Below are positions 7,309-16,720 of a stretch of DNA of 64,000 nt, in pieces; within the stretch, counting starts at the first letter, position 1, and the number at the start of each line of letters is the position of its first letter. Below the pieces are notes generated by a model that was not told the origin of the DNA, ran no database searches, and worked only from the letters and a program-made list of their open reading frames with translations. Origin of the DNA: Neobacillus driksii. GTDB lineage: Bacteria > Bacillota > Bacilli > Bacillales > Cytobacillaceae. The DNA is taken from the NCBI RefSeq assembly GCF_013409995.1, contig NZ_JACCBX010000001.1, positions 370,932 through 434,931 on the forward strand, read 5' to 3'. The position numbers and the translations under genes are program-made.

Positions 7309-7346
7309 AAAAGGAGGTTACCTGAAAAATGGTAACCTCCTTTTTA
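7309..7346 (+). terminator. strong terminator after the CPBP gene
   Basis: AAAAGGAGGTTACC pairs perfectly with GGTAACCTCCTTTTT across an 8-nt loop. It lies two bases after the stop codon. Its other side faces the 3' end of the reverse-strand propeller gene and may serve both directions. Confidence 0.93.
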
Positions 7347-7377
7347 ACAAACTCACATTGTAAAAAAAACCGCTCGA

Positions 7378-9360
7378 TTAATTGTCTTCAAGGCTTTCGA
7401 GAATTTCTAATGGGGAAACTTCTTCCTCCGCAAATACCCCATCTGGAGTAACTGATTCTAACGTGAATTTTTGTAATCCGGTTGAACTCGCCGTCATTAA
7501 AGAGAGAATATACAATTTATTATCTTTATAATAGGTTTTAAATGCCTCCCCTTTGATTACATAATAGTTGTAAATTTCAAAGGTGGAATAATCGTGTTCA
7601 AAAATGACATCCTCAATTCCAGAAAAGAATCTGTTTTCATCCAGGTCAAAGGCTAAATCATTAAAAGGAACCTCTAACGTTGCTGCGTAGCTTAGGTTTC
7701 CGGTAAATACATTGCCATAATCATTAAAGAGATATCTGCCATCTGGCGAAATCTTCATATATTCTCCTAGATCATAGTCGCCATGGTAGGGAGAGTCTTG
7801 CGATCCTGTAAATTTTCCATTCGAGATAAAATACTGCCTGATATCACGGGGAGATGAATCGGTATCAATGGCATATACCTTTGTTTGTGTTGGGTGCATT
7901 TCTAGATAACTCTGTTGGCGAATGCCTGCAGAGGAAACTTCTGCCCCAGTTTGAGAAGAGTAGCTCTTTATATACGTCCACTGTCCTGAACCGCCTGATA
8001 CATAGATATAGCCATTTTTATCGGCAACGATATCAAATGGGTCTAAACCAATCATAATCGTTTTTTCTAGTTTAAATGTATCAGCATTCACAATACCAAT
8101 CTCACCTGTTTGCTCTTCATCCCACCAGTAAGAGTCATGAAGCTGGTGGACTAAGGTGATGTAAATTTTATTATTTTCTACATATAATTGTTCAGGTCTG
8201 GTATTTAGCTTAATTGACTTTAATTCTTTCGTATTATAATTATACATTTTCACACTATTATCATCGTCACTAAGCAGATAGATTACCGGCTTAGTAGGAT
8301 CCATTGCGGTATCGACCACGTTAAAGTCAAAAGTCTTTTCTACCTTTGAAACTTGGTAAAAGGTGAGTTCAGCAATTACTTCATCTGAGACCGCACCGGG
8401 ACCACCTAAAACATAGACATTAGGATAATGTTGTTCCTCCAGGTGTTTTGCCACCACAGATATCGGGATACTGTCGTGGGATAAAATAATATTAGCACCT
8501 AATTTGTGTGAAAGCCCTGCCCCAGCTACTGCGTCTGGATAATCTTCACTATCGGACTTTACAGAGGTTCCTCTAACAATAATTACATTTTCCTTTTTAG
8601 CGAGGTCAGCTGCCTTAATGTTTGTTTCATAGCGGGTAGAACCGCCAATTCTCGTTACCGTTACACCTTTTTGTTCTAAAAGTGTAACGATTTCTTCCCC
8701 AACGACACCTTCACCGCCATAAATCGTAACCTCTTTTACATTTTCTGGCAGGTTTACAGGAAGAGTAGATTTTGTAGAAAGGTAGATGGGAATTTGATTG
8801 TTGGCGGAATCGCTAGAAGCAGATAAGGCGTCTGCGATTGCAAATCCGTTAACTACAATCGCCTTTGTGTTTAATGAGGTTTTTGCCTCTTTATTTATTT
8901 TTGCTGCCGTTTCAAAGCGGTTATTTCCACCAAGTCTAACGACTGTTAATCCCTTATCGGTCAGTTTCTTTTCAATTTCAGTGCTAATCGCACCTGTTCC
9001 GCCTAGGAGATAAACAGTTGAAGCTCCTAACCGTTCTATTTCATCGAGGACACTGTTTGAAAGGTTGTTAGGATAGGTTAGTAGAATAGGAGCATCCATG
9101 GCCCCTGATAACGAAGCAGAAGAAAGCGCGTCTGCTGGGTTATCCGCTCTTGCCAGAATCACATTTTCGGCTTGCTCCCAGCCATACATTGAAATCTCGA
9201 TAGCGGTTTCAATTCTATTGTCTCCTGAAATTCGCTCAATAAAAGAAGCAGCAGAAGCTTTGTTTCCAGAAATACCAAACATTGAAACTAACATCATTAA
9301 GGAAAAAACTAATCTGACTGTTTTAAAAATACTTTGTTCATACGATACGATTGGTTTCAT
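7378..9360 (-). CDS. secreted CWB2 triple-repeat protein with C-terminal beta-propeller
   Basis: A 660-residue wall-associated protein. A signal peptide (residues 1-38, ending SASA) is followed by three CWB2 repeats (about 40-330). Each carries the family landmarks R-x-G-x-x-R-[YFI]-E-T-A, DAL-S and V-x-[VL]-GG-x-x-[AV]-[VI]-S. The remaining 320 residues contain repeated beta-strand units with DPTKPVIYLLSDDDNS, DKNGYIYVSGG and SPDGRYLFNDYG, typical of a YVTN/WD40-like propeller. CWB2 modules bind anionic wall polysaccharide non-covalently; the propeller is probably a ligand-binding or scaffold domain. It is convergent with the CPBP gene and divergent from the next CWB2 gene. Confidence 0.9.
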   Translation of the reverse strand: MKPIVSYEQSIFKTVRLVFSLMMLVSMFGISGNKASAASFIERISGDNRIETAIEISMYGWEQAENVILARADNPADALSSASLSGAMDAPILLTYPNNLSNSVLDEIERLGASTVYLLGGTGAISTEIEKKLTDKGLTVVRLGGNNRFETAAKINKEAKTSLNTKAIVVNGFAIADALSASSDSANNQIPIYLSTKSTLPVNLPENVKEVTIYGGEGVVGEEIVTLLEQKGVTVTRIGGSTRYETNIKAADLAKKENVIIVRGTSVKSDSEDYPDAVAGAGLSHKLGANIILSHDSIPISVVAKHLEEQHYPNVYVLGGPGAVSDEVIAELTFYQVSKVEKTFDFNVVDTAMDPTKPVIYLLSDDDNSVKMYNYNTKELKSIKLNTRPEQLYVENNKIYITLVHQLHDSYWWDEEQTGEIGIVNADTFKLEKTIMIGLDPFDIVADKNGYIYVSGGSGQWTYIKSYSSQTGAEVSSAGIRQQSYLEMHPTQTKVYAIDTDSSPRDIRQYFISNGKFTGSQDSPYHGDYDLGEYMKISPDGRYLFNDYGNVFTGNLSYAATLEVPFNDLAFDLDENRFFSGIEDVIFEHDYSTFEIYNYYVIKGEAFKTYYKDNKLYILSLMTASSTGLQKFTLESVTPDGVFAEEEVSPLEILESLEDN

Positions 9361-9562
9361 TCATCAGCCTCATCTCTAAAAATATCAATTACAAAAAAAG
9401 TATATGAACAATGAGATTATACAATGTAATAGACAAGAAGAGTAGCATTTTTTCTATAAACTAGACTGGTGTAATGTACCAAGAAAGAACTGTATAAAAT
9501 TAACGGCAATTTAGTATAAAATAGGGTGAATTTATTCTAAACAACTAGGAGGAAATCACCCA

Positions 9563-10777
9563 GTGAAACATAAGTCCTTATCGATTATATTCGTGCTTTT
9601 CCTCAGTTTATTTACCCAAGCGGGAATATATCAGGCTGAAGAAATCCCAGATACAAACCCTCCTAAAGAACCTTTACTAGGAAATTATGTAGAGGGTGAA
9701 AAGGAATTAAGAGGGATGTCAGAGTCACTTGCAACCATTATAGTATTCGCAAAAGGACAGGAAATTGGCAGAGGAACGGCCCAATCAGACGGTTTTTTTA
9801 CAATTTCAATTATTTCTCAAGCAGCAGGGACAACCTTGGAAGTTATAGCGGTTGATAAAAGCAATAACCAAAGTCCGCCGGCAACACTGGTTGTAGATGA
9901 GAGTGTGAAACGGATCTATGGTGAAAACCGTTATTTTACGGCAGTTGCTATTTCAAATGAAGCATTTCCACATGGAGCGAACATGGTAGTGTTAGTTCGT
10001 GGAGATGATTTTCCGGATGCACTTGCTGCAGGACCGCTAGCTTATAAGTTGGGGGCACCGATTCTGTCAAAGGAATCAACACTTCTTCCTGAATATGTAA
10101 AGAATGAAATAACAAGATTAGGTGCAAAAAATGTAATTATCATTGGCGGAGATGGCGCTGTTTCAATACCAGTAGAAACGGAGCTAAAAGTTAGTCTAGG
10201 TCTACACGTAGAAAGAATCGCTGGTGTCAATCGTTATGATACAGCGGCGAAAATTGCAGATAGAATGGGGATTAAGGATAAAGTTGTCCTTGCGTATGGC
10301 AAGGGATATGCAGATGCACTTTCAATGTCACCGTATGCAGCAAGAGACGGGATGCCTATCCTTTTAACAGAGACAACGTTCATTCCTAAAGAGACAAGGC
10401 AAGTTCTTGAAAAAGCTGAGATCACTTTTGTAGTTGGTGGCGAGGGTGTTATCTCTGATCGAGTTTTAGCACAAATTGAAAACGGAATACGAATCAGTGG
10501 TGCAACTAGATTTGAGACTAATGCTAGAATTCTAGAACTCTTTGGAAGTTTTTCTAATCGTGCGGTTCTCGCGACTGGAAGGAACTATGCAGATGCCCTA
10601 ACTGGTTCGGTCTTGGCTGCGAGGATTGATTCCCATATTCTGCTTGTCGAGAAAGACTATGTACCCGAACCGTTAAAAAATTGGCTAACAACATACGGGA
10701 AGGTAAATCAATATAAACTTCTAGGAGGGCCAGAGGTCCTATCTGATAAAATGATTCGCACAATACCAACTCACTAA
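9563..10777 (+). CDS. secreted protein with Ig-like domain and three CWB2 repeats
   Basis: A 404-residue exported protein starting at GTG behind CTAGGAGG. After a signal peptide (residues 1-25) comes a beta-sandwich domain of about 85 residues (YVEGEKELRGMSE, TIIVFAKGQEIGRG, GFFTISI, VDKSNNQSP), matching bacterial Ig-like (Big/Bap-type) folds. The C-terminal 290 residues are three CWB2 repeats (RIYGENRYFTAV, RIAGVNRYDTAAK, RISGATRFETNAR). No catalytic domain is present, so a structural or adhesive role at the wall is likely. The 5' region has TATAAA-like boxes but no clear -35. Confidence 0.9.
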   Translation: MKHKSLSIIFVLFLSLFTQAGIYQAEEIPDTNPPKEPLLGNYVEGEKELRGMSESLATIIVFAKGQEIGRGTAQSDGFFTISIISQAAGTTLEVIAVDKSNNQSPPATLVVDESVKRIYGENRYFTAVAISNEAFPHGANMVVLVRGDDFPDALAAGPLAYKLGAPILSKESTLLPEYVKNEITRLGAKNVIIIGGDGAVSIPVETELKVSLGLHVERIAGVNRYDTAAKIADRMGIKDKVVLAYGKGYADALSMSPYAARDGMPILLTETTFIPKETRQVLEKAEITFVVGGEGVISDRVLAQIENGIRISGATRFETNARILELFGSFSNRAVLATGRNYADALTGSVLAARIDSHILLVEKDYVPEPLKNWLTTYGKVNQYKLLGGPEVLSDKMIRTIPTH

Positions 10778-10928
10778 CAAATGCTTCTGAACAGGGTGAA
10801 AGGTCCTGTCTAATAAACAGTTTAGTACCGTACTAATTTACTAGTTTAATAATAATTCAGAATATATAAATTACAAAAAACCAACAAATTTTACAAAAAA
10901 ATATATATTCTATTTCGACAATTGCCGT

Positions 10929-10934
10929 TATAAT
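10929..10934 (+). promoter_or_regulatory. probable -10 box (TATAAT) of the YfkN-like gene
   Basis: A perfect TATAAT preceded by TTGCCGT lies about 43 nt before the chosen start. No convincing -35 hexamer is present at 16-18 bp, so either an activator or an alternative sigma factor may be needed. Confidence 0.45.
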
Positions 10935-10976
10935 GAATTTTGTAATAATACTTTTTTGTCGAAAGGTGGAAACCTA

Positions 10977-13900
10977 GTGAAGAAAGGCATTAAAAAGAAC
11001 CTTAAAGGTCTTGCTGTGTCTACATTGGCATTGGGACTTCTTACAACTCCATACGGAGGCGTATTTGCAGAAGGAAATCAACCAACGAATGTATTGTCGA
11101 ATGAGGCATTTGTAAAATTGAAGCTCATGGAGACAACTGATGTACACGGAAGTTTAATGGATCATGATTATTATTCAGATGTTCCAGCAAAAAATGGATT
11201 GGTAAGAGTTGCAACAGCAGTTAGTGAAGAGCGTGCAGAAAACCCTAACAATCTATTGTTTGATAACGGTGATATTCTTCAAGGAAATCCTTTTACAGAT
11301 TATCTTGCAAAAGTAGACCGTCCTACATTTGTTAATCGCTTAGCAGGTCTTGACCGTTATGAAACAGCAGTTCAAGTGTCTAAACAAGGCTGGGATTCCG
11401 CTGAAACGGTTATCATCGTAAGAGGTGACGACTTTGCGGATGCGCTGGCAGCAGCACCATTAGCCTATAAATACAATGCTCCAATTCTATTAACACAAAC
11501 AGATTCATTAAATGAAGATACAAAAAAAGAAATTAAACGTCTTGGTGCTACAAAAGCAATTGTGGTTGGCGGCAAGAATGTAGTATCTAACCGTGTAACC
11601 AATGCACTATCAGCAAAATTAAACCTTTGGGTAAAGAGAATTTCTGGTGAAACTCGTTTTGATACAGCTGCAGCTATTTCAAACGAACTAGGAAATCCTG
11701 CAAAAGTTGTTCTTGTAAATGGTTTTAACTATCCTGATGCCATTTCAGCGGCTTCTTATGCAGCTCAAAATGGTTTCCCTATCTTATTAACAAAAACGGA
11801 TGAGATACCAGCAGCCACTGTGGAAGCGCTTAATAATGTTACGGATACTATCTTAGTAGGCGGTACCGGCGTTATTAGTGAAAAAGTAGAATCAGCTGTA
11901 AATAATCCACAGCGTGTGGGTGGAAAAGACCGCTTTGAAACTTCATTAAAATTGGCAACTGAACTTGGCAGTGTGAAGGAAAAGGTATTCCTATCAACGG
12001 GCTGGGGATTTGCTGATGCGCTAACTGGTTCTGTGCTTGCTGCAAAAGAAGGAGCTCCTGTTATTCTAGTAAATAAGGATAAACTTCCTACAGCTGTCGA
12101 AGAATTAGTAGATAGTAAATATGTAACCATTCTTGGTGGCGAAAATGTTGTAGCAGAAAGTGTGGTAAAGGGCGAAACAAACCCTATCTACGATACTATG
12201 AATCTTTTAGATTATGACGCAGCAACATTCGGAAACCATGAATTTAACTATGGCCTTGATTTCTTAATGAGCAGCATTAAAGGAGCAGAATTCCCATTTG
12301 TATCTGGTAACGTTTATAAAGCTGATGGTGATCAAGACCTTTCAAATAATAAAAACCTTGTAAAACCTTATAAAATTATTAAAAAGACTGTAGTTGACGA
12401 GGCAGGTAAGAAACAAACCTTAAATGTTGGGGTAATCGGATTTGTACCGCCGCAAATCATGCAGTGGGACAAAGCAAACCTTGAAGGAAAAGTGGTAACC
12501 GAGGATATCGTTGCTTCAGCTAAAAAGTGGATTCCTGAAATGGAAGCTGATGGTGCAGATATTATCGTAACACTTGCTCATACAGGTTTTGTGAACAATC
12601 CAGAAGACTCTGAGAATGCTGTTCTTGGATTAAGTAAAGTTCCGGGTGTTGACGCGATCCTTTATGGACATTCACACTTAACTTTCCCAACTGGTAAAGC
12701 TTCTGACAGTATTGAGGGACTTACTGACAGCGTAAAAGGTACCATTAATGGTGTTGCAGCTGTTCAGGCTAAGGTTGACGGAAGTCACTTAGGTATTATT
12801 GACCTTACACTTGCTAAAGATAAAGATGGAAAATGGTTAGTAGAAAATTCACAGTCTGAAGTCCGTTCAGTAGCTGATGTAAAGCCTAATCCAGAACTAG
12901 TTGAATCATTAGCTGATGTTCATGGTAAAACAGTTACCTATATTAATAGTCCAGTAGGAGAAACAACTGCTCCAATTAACAGTTACTTCTCACGTGTACA
13001 AGACGACCCATCAGTACAAATCGTAAACAATGCTCAAAAAGATTATATTGAAAAGAAATTAGTTGGGACAGAATATGAGAACCTTCCAGTCATTTCTGCT
13101 GCAGCACCATTTAAAGCAGGAAGAAACGGGGCAGGTGACTTTACAAATATCCCAGTAGGTAATGTAACAATTAAAAACGTGGCAGACCTATACAAATATA
13201 ATAATACTGTACAAGCAGTACTATTGAGCGGTTCAGATTTAAAGAATTACTTAGAATGGACTACAACAAACTTTAATCAAATTGATCCAGCTAAAACAGA
13301 AGCACAAGTATTACTCAATAAAGATTTCCCTGTTTACAACTTTGATATTATCGATGGCGTAACCTATGAAGTTGATGTTACACAGCCTTCAAGATATGAC
13401 GCCAAAGGTTTAGAGGTTGCGAATCCAGATGCGAGCCGAATTGTGAACCTAGCATACAACGGCCAGCCTGTAACAGATGATATGCAGTTTGTTCTTGCAA
13501 CAAACAACTATCGCGCAGGAATGGGTATTGTTGGCGGCGGTAAGAAAATTATCTATGCTTCTCCAGATGAAAACCGTCAGGTAGTCATGAACTATATCCG
13601 TGATAACAAAGTTATCAATCCATCTGCTGATAACAACTGGAGTATCGCACCAATTAGCGGTGATGTAAATGTAACATTCCAATCTAGCCCTAAAGCAGAA
13701 GAATTTGCAAAAGAAACACCAAATATTAAATATCTAAATAAAGACGAAGCTACTGGTTTTGCTAACTATTCATTTAACTTAAGCACAGTAAAAGTTCAGC
13801 TTCTAGGCTTAAATGATTTACATGGTCAGCTTGATACAGATACAAAGGTTACACGTGATGGTCAAAGTGTTCTAGCTGGCAGCATGGAATATACAGCTGC

Positions 13901-15305
13901 AGCAATCAGACAGCGTGAAGCTACAAATGAAAATACACTTCTTGTAAATGCTGGCGACATGATTGGCGGAAGCCCGTTAATCTCTGCATTATTCCAAGAT
14001 GAACCAACCGTTGAAGTAATGGAATCATTAGGCATGGATGTTGGTACCCTAGGAAACCATGAATTTGATGAAGGTATTGCAGAATTGCAACGAATGATTA
14101 ACGGTGGTGAGCATCCACAAGGAAAAGGAACAAAAGGCTATGACGGTATGAACTTCCCTGTAATTGCTGCAAATGCATTTGATAAATCTACAGGCAAGTT
14201 AGTTACAGGAACGCCATATGTAGTAAAAGAAGTAGGCGGTCAAAAGATTGGTTTTATCGGAGTTATTACACAAGAAACTCCTGATATGATTGTAACGAAA
14301 GGTAATGAAAATCTTCAAATTACAGATGAAGCAGAAGCGATTGACAAATATACTGCAGAGTTAAAGGCCCAAGGTATTGAAGCGATTGTTGTCCTTGCCC
14401 ATAACCCTACAAATCAAGATGGTTATGTAGACCTTTATGACGCAACAAGAATTGCTGAAACTGTTAATGATGAAGTAGATGTTATCTTTGCTGCCCATAA
14501 CCATGCTTTTAATGACAAAGTAGTAGATAACAAGTTAATTGTCCAAGCTTATTCATACGGTTCTGCATTCTCTGATGTTGATCTTGAACTTCACCCTGTA
14601 ACAGGTGAGATTATCAAGAAGGAAGCAGAAGTTGTAACAGTTTATCAAGCTAATTACACTGCAGATCCAGCAGTTGCAGCCATTATGAAGAAATACGAAG
14701 ACGAAATTGCTCCAATGAAGGCAGAGGTTGTAGGTAACTCTTTAACTACATTAGCAAAAGCGTACCCATCTGTTGCAACTGAATTTGGTGATAATGGATT
14801 AGGTAACTTATTAGCTGACGGTATGAAGGCAGCAATGAATTCTGATTTTGCCTTAATGAATGGCGGCGGTGTGCGCGCTCAGCTTGACGCTGGTGAGGTT
14901 ACATTCGGTGATTTATTCTCCATTCAACCGTTTGGAAATGTGTTAAATAAAACTTACTTGAGCGGTGCAGATTTAAAAGAAGTATTAAACAAGCAAATCA
15001 CACCAAAGGGTCTTGATTTCCATATTTCTGGATTTAAGTACACATACACATGGGATAATACAGCGAAAACGGGTCAGGTTGTAGATTTATTCTTACCAAA
15101 TGGTGAGAAACTTGATCCAGCAAAAGAATACTCTGTTGTTTTAAACAATTATATGTACGGTAATGCTAGCTATGGAATTCTTCCACTTGCCAGCGGTTTG
15201 GAAGTGGGCCCTGTGGACTTAGATGCTACATTAGATTTCGTAAAAACATTGCCAGTTCCTTTTGAATACAAACAAGAAGGCCGTATTCAAAAAGTAACTC
15301 AGTAA
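10977..15305 (+). CDS. YfkN-type double nucleotide phosphoesterase with CWB2 triplet inserted in the first metallophosphatase domain
   Basis: A 1442-residue exported enzyme expected to release phosphate and nucleosides from 2',3'-cyclic and 5'-nucleotides at the wall. GTG 10977 is preferred over an upstream TTG because AAAGGTGG precedes it. After a signal peptide the first calcineurin-like domain starts (TDVHGS, GDILQGNPFTDYLAKV). It is interrupted at about residues 119-392 by three CWB2 repeats and resumes with NPIYDTMNLL and GNHEFNYG. A 5'-nucleotidase C-terminal domain follows. A second metallophosphatase (LNDLHGQLD near 940, GNHEFDEG near 1027, AAHNHAF) and second nucleotidase domain (NGGGVRAQ) complete it. 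B. subtilis YfkN is sortase-anchored; no LPXTG-like tail is seen here, so CWB2 probably replaces it. Confidence 0.93.
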   Translation: MKKGIKKNLKGLAVSTLALGLLTTPYGGVFAEGNQPTNVLSNEAFVKLKLMETTDVHGSLMDHDYYSDVPAKNGLVRVATAVSEERAENPNNLLFDNGDILQGNPFTDYLAKVDRPTFVNRLAGLDRYETAVQVSKQGWDSAETVIIVRGDDFADALAAAPLAYKYNAPILLTQTDSLNEDTKKEIKRLGATKAIVVGGKNVVSNRVTNALSAKLNLWVKRISGETRFDTAAAISNELGNPAKVVLVNGFNYPDAISAASYAAQNGFPILLTKTDEIPAATVEALNNVTDTILVGGTGVISEKVESAVNNPQRVGGKDRFETSLKLATELGSVKEKVFLSTGWGFADALTGSVLAAKEGAPVILVNKDKLPTAVEELVDSKYVTILGGENVVAESVVKGETNPIYDTMNLLDYDAATFGNHEFNYGLDFLMSSIKGAEFPFVSGNVYKADGDQDLSNNKNLVKPYKIIKKTVVDEAGKKQTLNVGVIGFVPPQIMQWDKANLEGKVVTEDIVASAKKWIPEMEADGADIIVTLAHTGFVNNPEDSENAVLGLSKVPGVDAILYGHSHLTFPTGKASDSIEGLTDSVKGTINGVAAVQAKVDGSHLGIIDLTLAKDKDGKWLVENSQSEVRSVADVKPNPELVESLADVHGKTVTYINSPVGETTAPINSYFSRVQDDPSVQIVNNAQKDYIEKKLVGTEYENLPVISAAAPFKAGRNGAGDFTNIPVGNVTIKNVADLYKYNNTVQAVLLSGSDLKNYLEWTTTNFNQIDPAKTEAQVLLNKDFPVYNFDIIDGVTYEVDVTQPSRYDAKGLEVANPDASRIVNLAYNGQPVTDDMQFVLATNNYRAGMGIVGGGKKIIYASPDENRQVVMNYIRDNKVINPSADNNWSIAPISGDVNVTFQSSPKAEEFAKETPNIKYLNKDEATGFANYSFNLSTVKVQLLGLNDLHGQLDTDTKVTRDGQSVLAGSMEYTAAAIRQREATNENTLLVNAGDMIGGSPLISALFQDEPTVEVMESLGMDVGTLGNHEFDEGIAELQRMINGGEHPQGKGTKGYDGMNFPVIAANAFDKSTGKLVTGTPYVVKEVGGQKIGFIGVITQETPDMIVTKGNENLQITDEAEAIDKYTAELKAQGIEAIVVLAHNPTNQDGYVDLYDATRIAETVNDEVDVIFAAHNHAFNDKVVDNKLIVQAYSYGSAFSDVDLELHPVTGEIIKKEAEVVTVYQANYTADPAVAAIMKKYEDEIAPMKAEVVGNSLTTLAKAYPSVATEFGDNGLGNLLADGMKAAMNSDFALMNGGGVRAQLDAGEVTFGDLFSIQPFGNVLNKTYLSGADLKEVLNKQITPKGLDFHISGFKYTYTWDNTAKTGQVVDLFLPNGEKLDPAKEYSVVLNNYMYGNASYGILPLASGLEVGPVDLDATLDFVKTLPVPFEYKQEGRIQKVTQ

Positions 15306-15314
15306 CCTAAATAG

Positions 15315-15347
15315 AGCAGACTCATTTGATATGAGTCTGCTTTTTTT
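15315..15347 (+). terminator. terminator of the YfkN-like gene
   Basis: AGCAGACTCAT pairs with ATGAGTCTGCT across TTGAT and is followed by seven T residues. Confidence 0.93.
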
Positions 15348-15457
15348 ACTGAGAAAAATAACATATGATGCTTTTCTGTCTATATTTTGATATTATTTAA
15401 AGGGTTATAGGATATCGACGTTAACTCGATGCAATGATTTTCCATTTGGAGGTTTTT

Positions 15458-16606
15458 ATGAAGAACCAGTTAAAGGTAATGACAGTTTTTGGAACCAGAC
15501 CTGAAGCGATTAAAATGGCTCCTCTGGTAAAAGAATTAGCGAAGTATAATGATCAGATTGAATCCATTGTGACCGTCACGGCACAACATAGACAAATGCT
15601 TGATCAGGTGTTGAAAATATTCGATATTCAACCTGATTTTGATTTAAATATCATGAAAGATCGTCAATCCTTAATAGATGTTACAACACGAAGCTTAGAA
15701 GGATTAAATAAGGTATTTCAAGAGGTTAAGCCTGATATTGTTTTAGTGCATGGTGATACCACTACCACGTTTGTAGCTAGCTTAGCTGCCTTTTATAATT
15801 CTATCCCTATTGGGCATGTCGAGGCGGGCCTGAGGACTTGGAATAAATATTCCCCTTATCCTGAGGAAATGAACAGGCAGCTTACGGGAGTGTTGGCAGA
15901 CTTGCATTTTTCACCAACAAGTCAATCAAAGGAAAATCTTCTAACTGAGAATAAGCCAGAAGATTCCATTTTTGTGACAGGTAACACGGCAATTGATGCA
16001 TTAAAAACAACAGTAAAGACCGATTATTCTCACCCTGTCCTGGATAAACTTGGAGATGACCGGTTGGTATTAATGACCGCACACCGTCGAGAAAACACTG
16101 GAAAGCCAATGGAGAATATGTTCCGTGCAATCAGAAGGTTAGTGGACCAGCATGGTGATATTCAGGTAGTTTATCCTGTTCATATGAACCCGGTTGTTCG
16201 AGAAATTGCGAATAGAATATTGGGAGAAAATAATCGAATCCATTTAATCGAACCGCTTGATGTAATCGATTTTCATAATTTTGCCTCTAGAGCCTATCTC
16301 ATTTTAACTGATTCTGGCGGCGTCCAGGAGGAAGCACCGTCATTAGGAGTTCCGGTACTCGTCTTAAGAGATACAACCGAACGTCCTGAAGGGGTAAAGG
16401 CAGGAACATTAAAGCTTGCAGGCACGGATGAGGAAACAATCTTCAAGCTTGCGAATGAATTATTATCGGATAAACAAGCACATGATTCGATGGCAAAGGC
16501 CTCAAATCCGTATGGTGATGGACTAGCTTCACAAAGAATTGTCGAAGCAATTCTCTATCATTTTAAGCTAACGGATAAAAAACCAATAACTTTTGGAGAT
16601 ATATAG
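15458..16606 (+). CDS. mnaA: UDP-N-acetylglucosamine 2-epimerase (non-hydrolysing)
   Basis: A 382-residue cytosolic enzyme converting UDP-GlcNAc to UDP-ManNAc, the precursor of ManNAc in wall teichoic acid linkage units and of ManNAcA polymers. Motifs are GTRPEAIKMAPLV near the start, VHGDTTTT, GHVEAGLRT with the downstream NRQLTG, MTAHRREN, and the nucleotide-binding TDSGGVQEEAPSLG. ATG 15458 follows TTTGGAGG with 6-nt spacing and is preferred over an upstream in-frame ATG at 15434. It supplies substrate to the UDP-ManNAc dehydrogenase and the TagA-like transferases downstream. Confidence 0.96.
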   Translation: MKNQLKVMTVFGTRPEAIKMAPLVKELAKYNDQIESIVTVTAQHRQMLDQVLKIFDIQPDFDLNIMKDRQSLIDVTTRSLEGLNKVFQEVKPDIVLVHGDTTTTFVASLAAFYNSIPIGHVEAGLRTWNKYSPYPEEMNRQLTGVLADLHFSPTSQSKENLLTENKPEDSIFVTGNTAIDALKTTVKTDYSHPVLDKLGDDRLVLMTAHRRENTGKPMENMFRAIRRLVDQHGDIQVVYPVHMNPVVREIANRILGENNRIHLIEPLDVIDFHNFASRAYLILTDSGGVQEEAPSLGVPVLVLRDTTERPEGVKAGTLKLAGTDEETIFKLANELLSDKQAHDSMAKASNPYGDGLASQRIVEAILYHFKLTDKKPITFGDI

Positions 16607-16626
16607 CAAAGGAAATCAACTAATTG

Positions 16627-16660
16627 GAAAGTTAACTCGAATACTGGGTTAGCTTTCTTT
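16627..16660 (+). terminator. terminator of mnaA
   Basis: A 10-bp stem GAAAGTTAAC with GTTAGCTTTC (one G-T pair) has an 11-nt loop and a short T-rich tail. Confidence 0.7.
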
Positions 16661-16720
16661 GCGTTTGGTGCAAACTGAAGGTATACTAAAAAAAATTATT
16701 TGAAGGGATTGTCCAACAAT

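Noticed and set aside
10900..10934. Sigma-D promoter before the YfkN-like gene (GCCGTTAT resembles GCCGATAT)
   Set aside because: No TAAA -35 element at the required 13-16 bp; only a -10-like TATAAT can be supported.
15205..15305. LPXTG-type sorting signal at the end of the YfkN-like protein
   Set aside because: The C-terminus ends in EYKQEGRIQKVTQ with no LPXTG-like motif, hydrophobic helix or basic tail.
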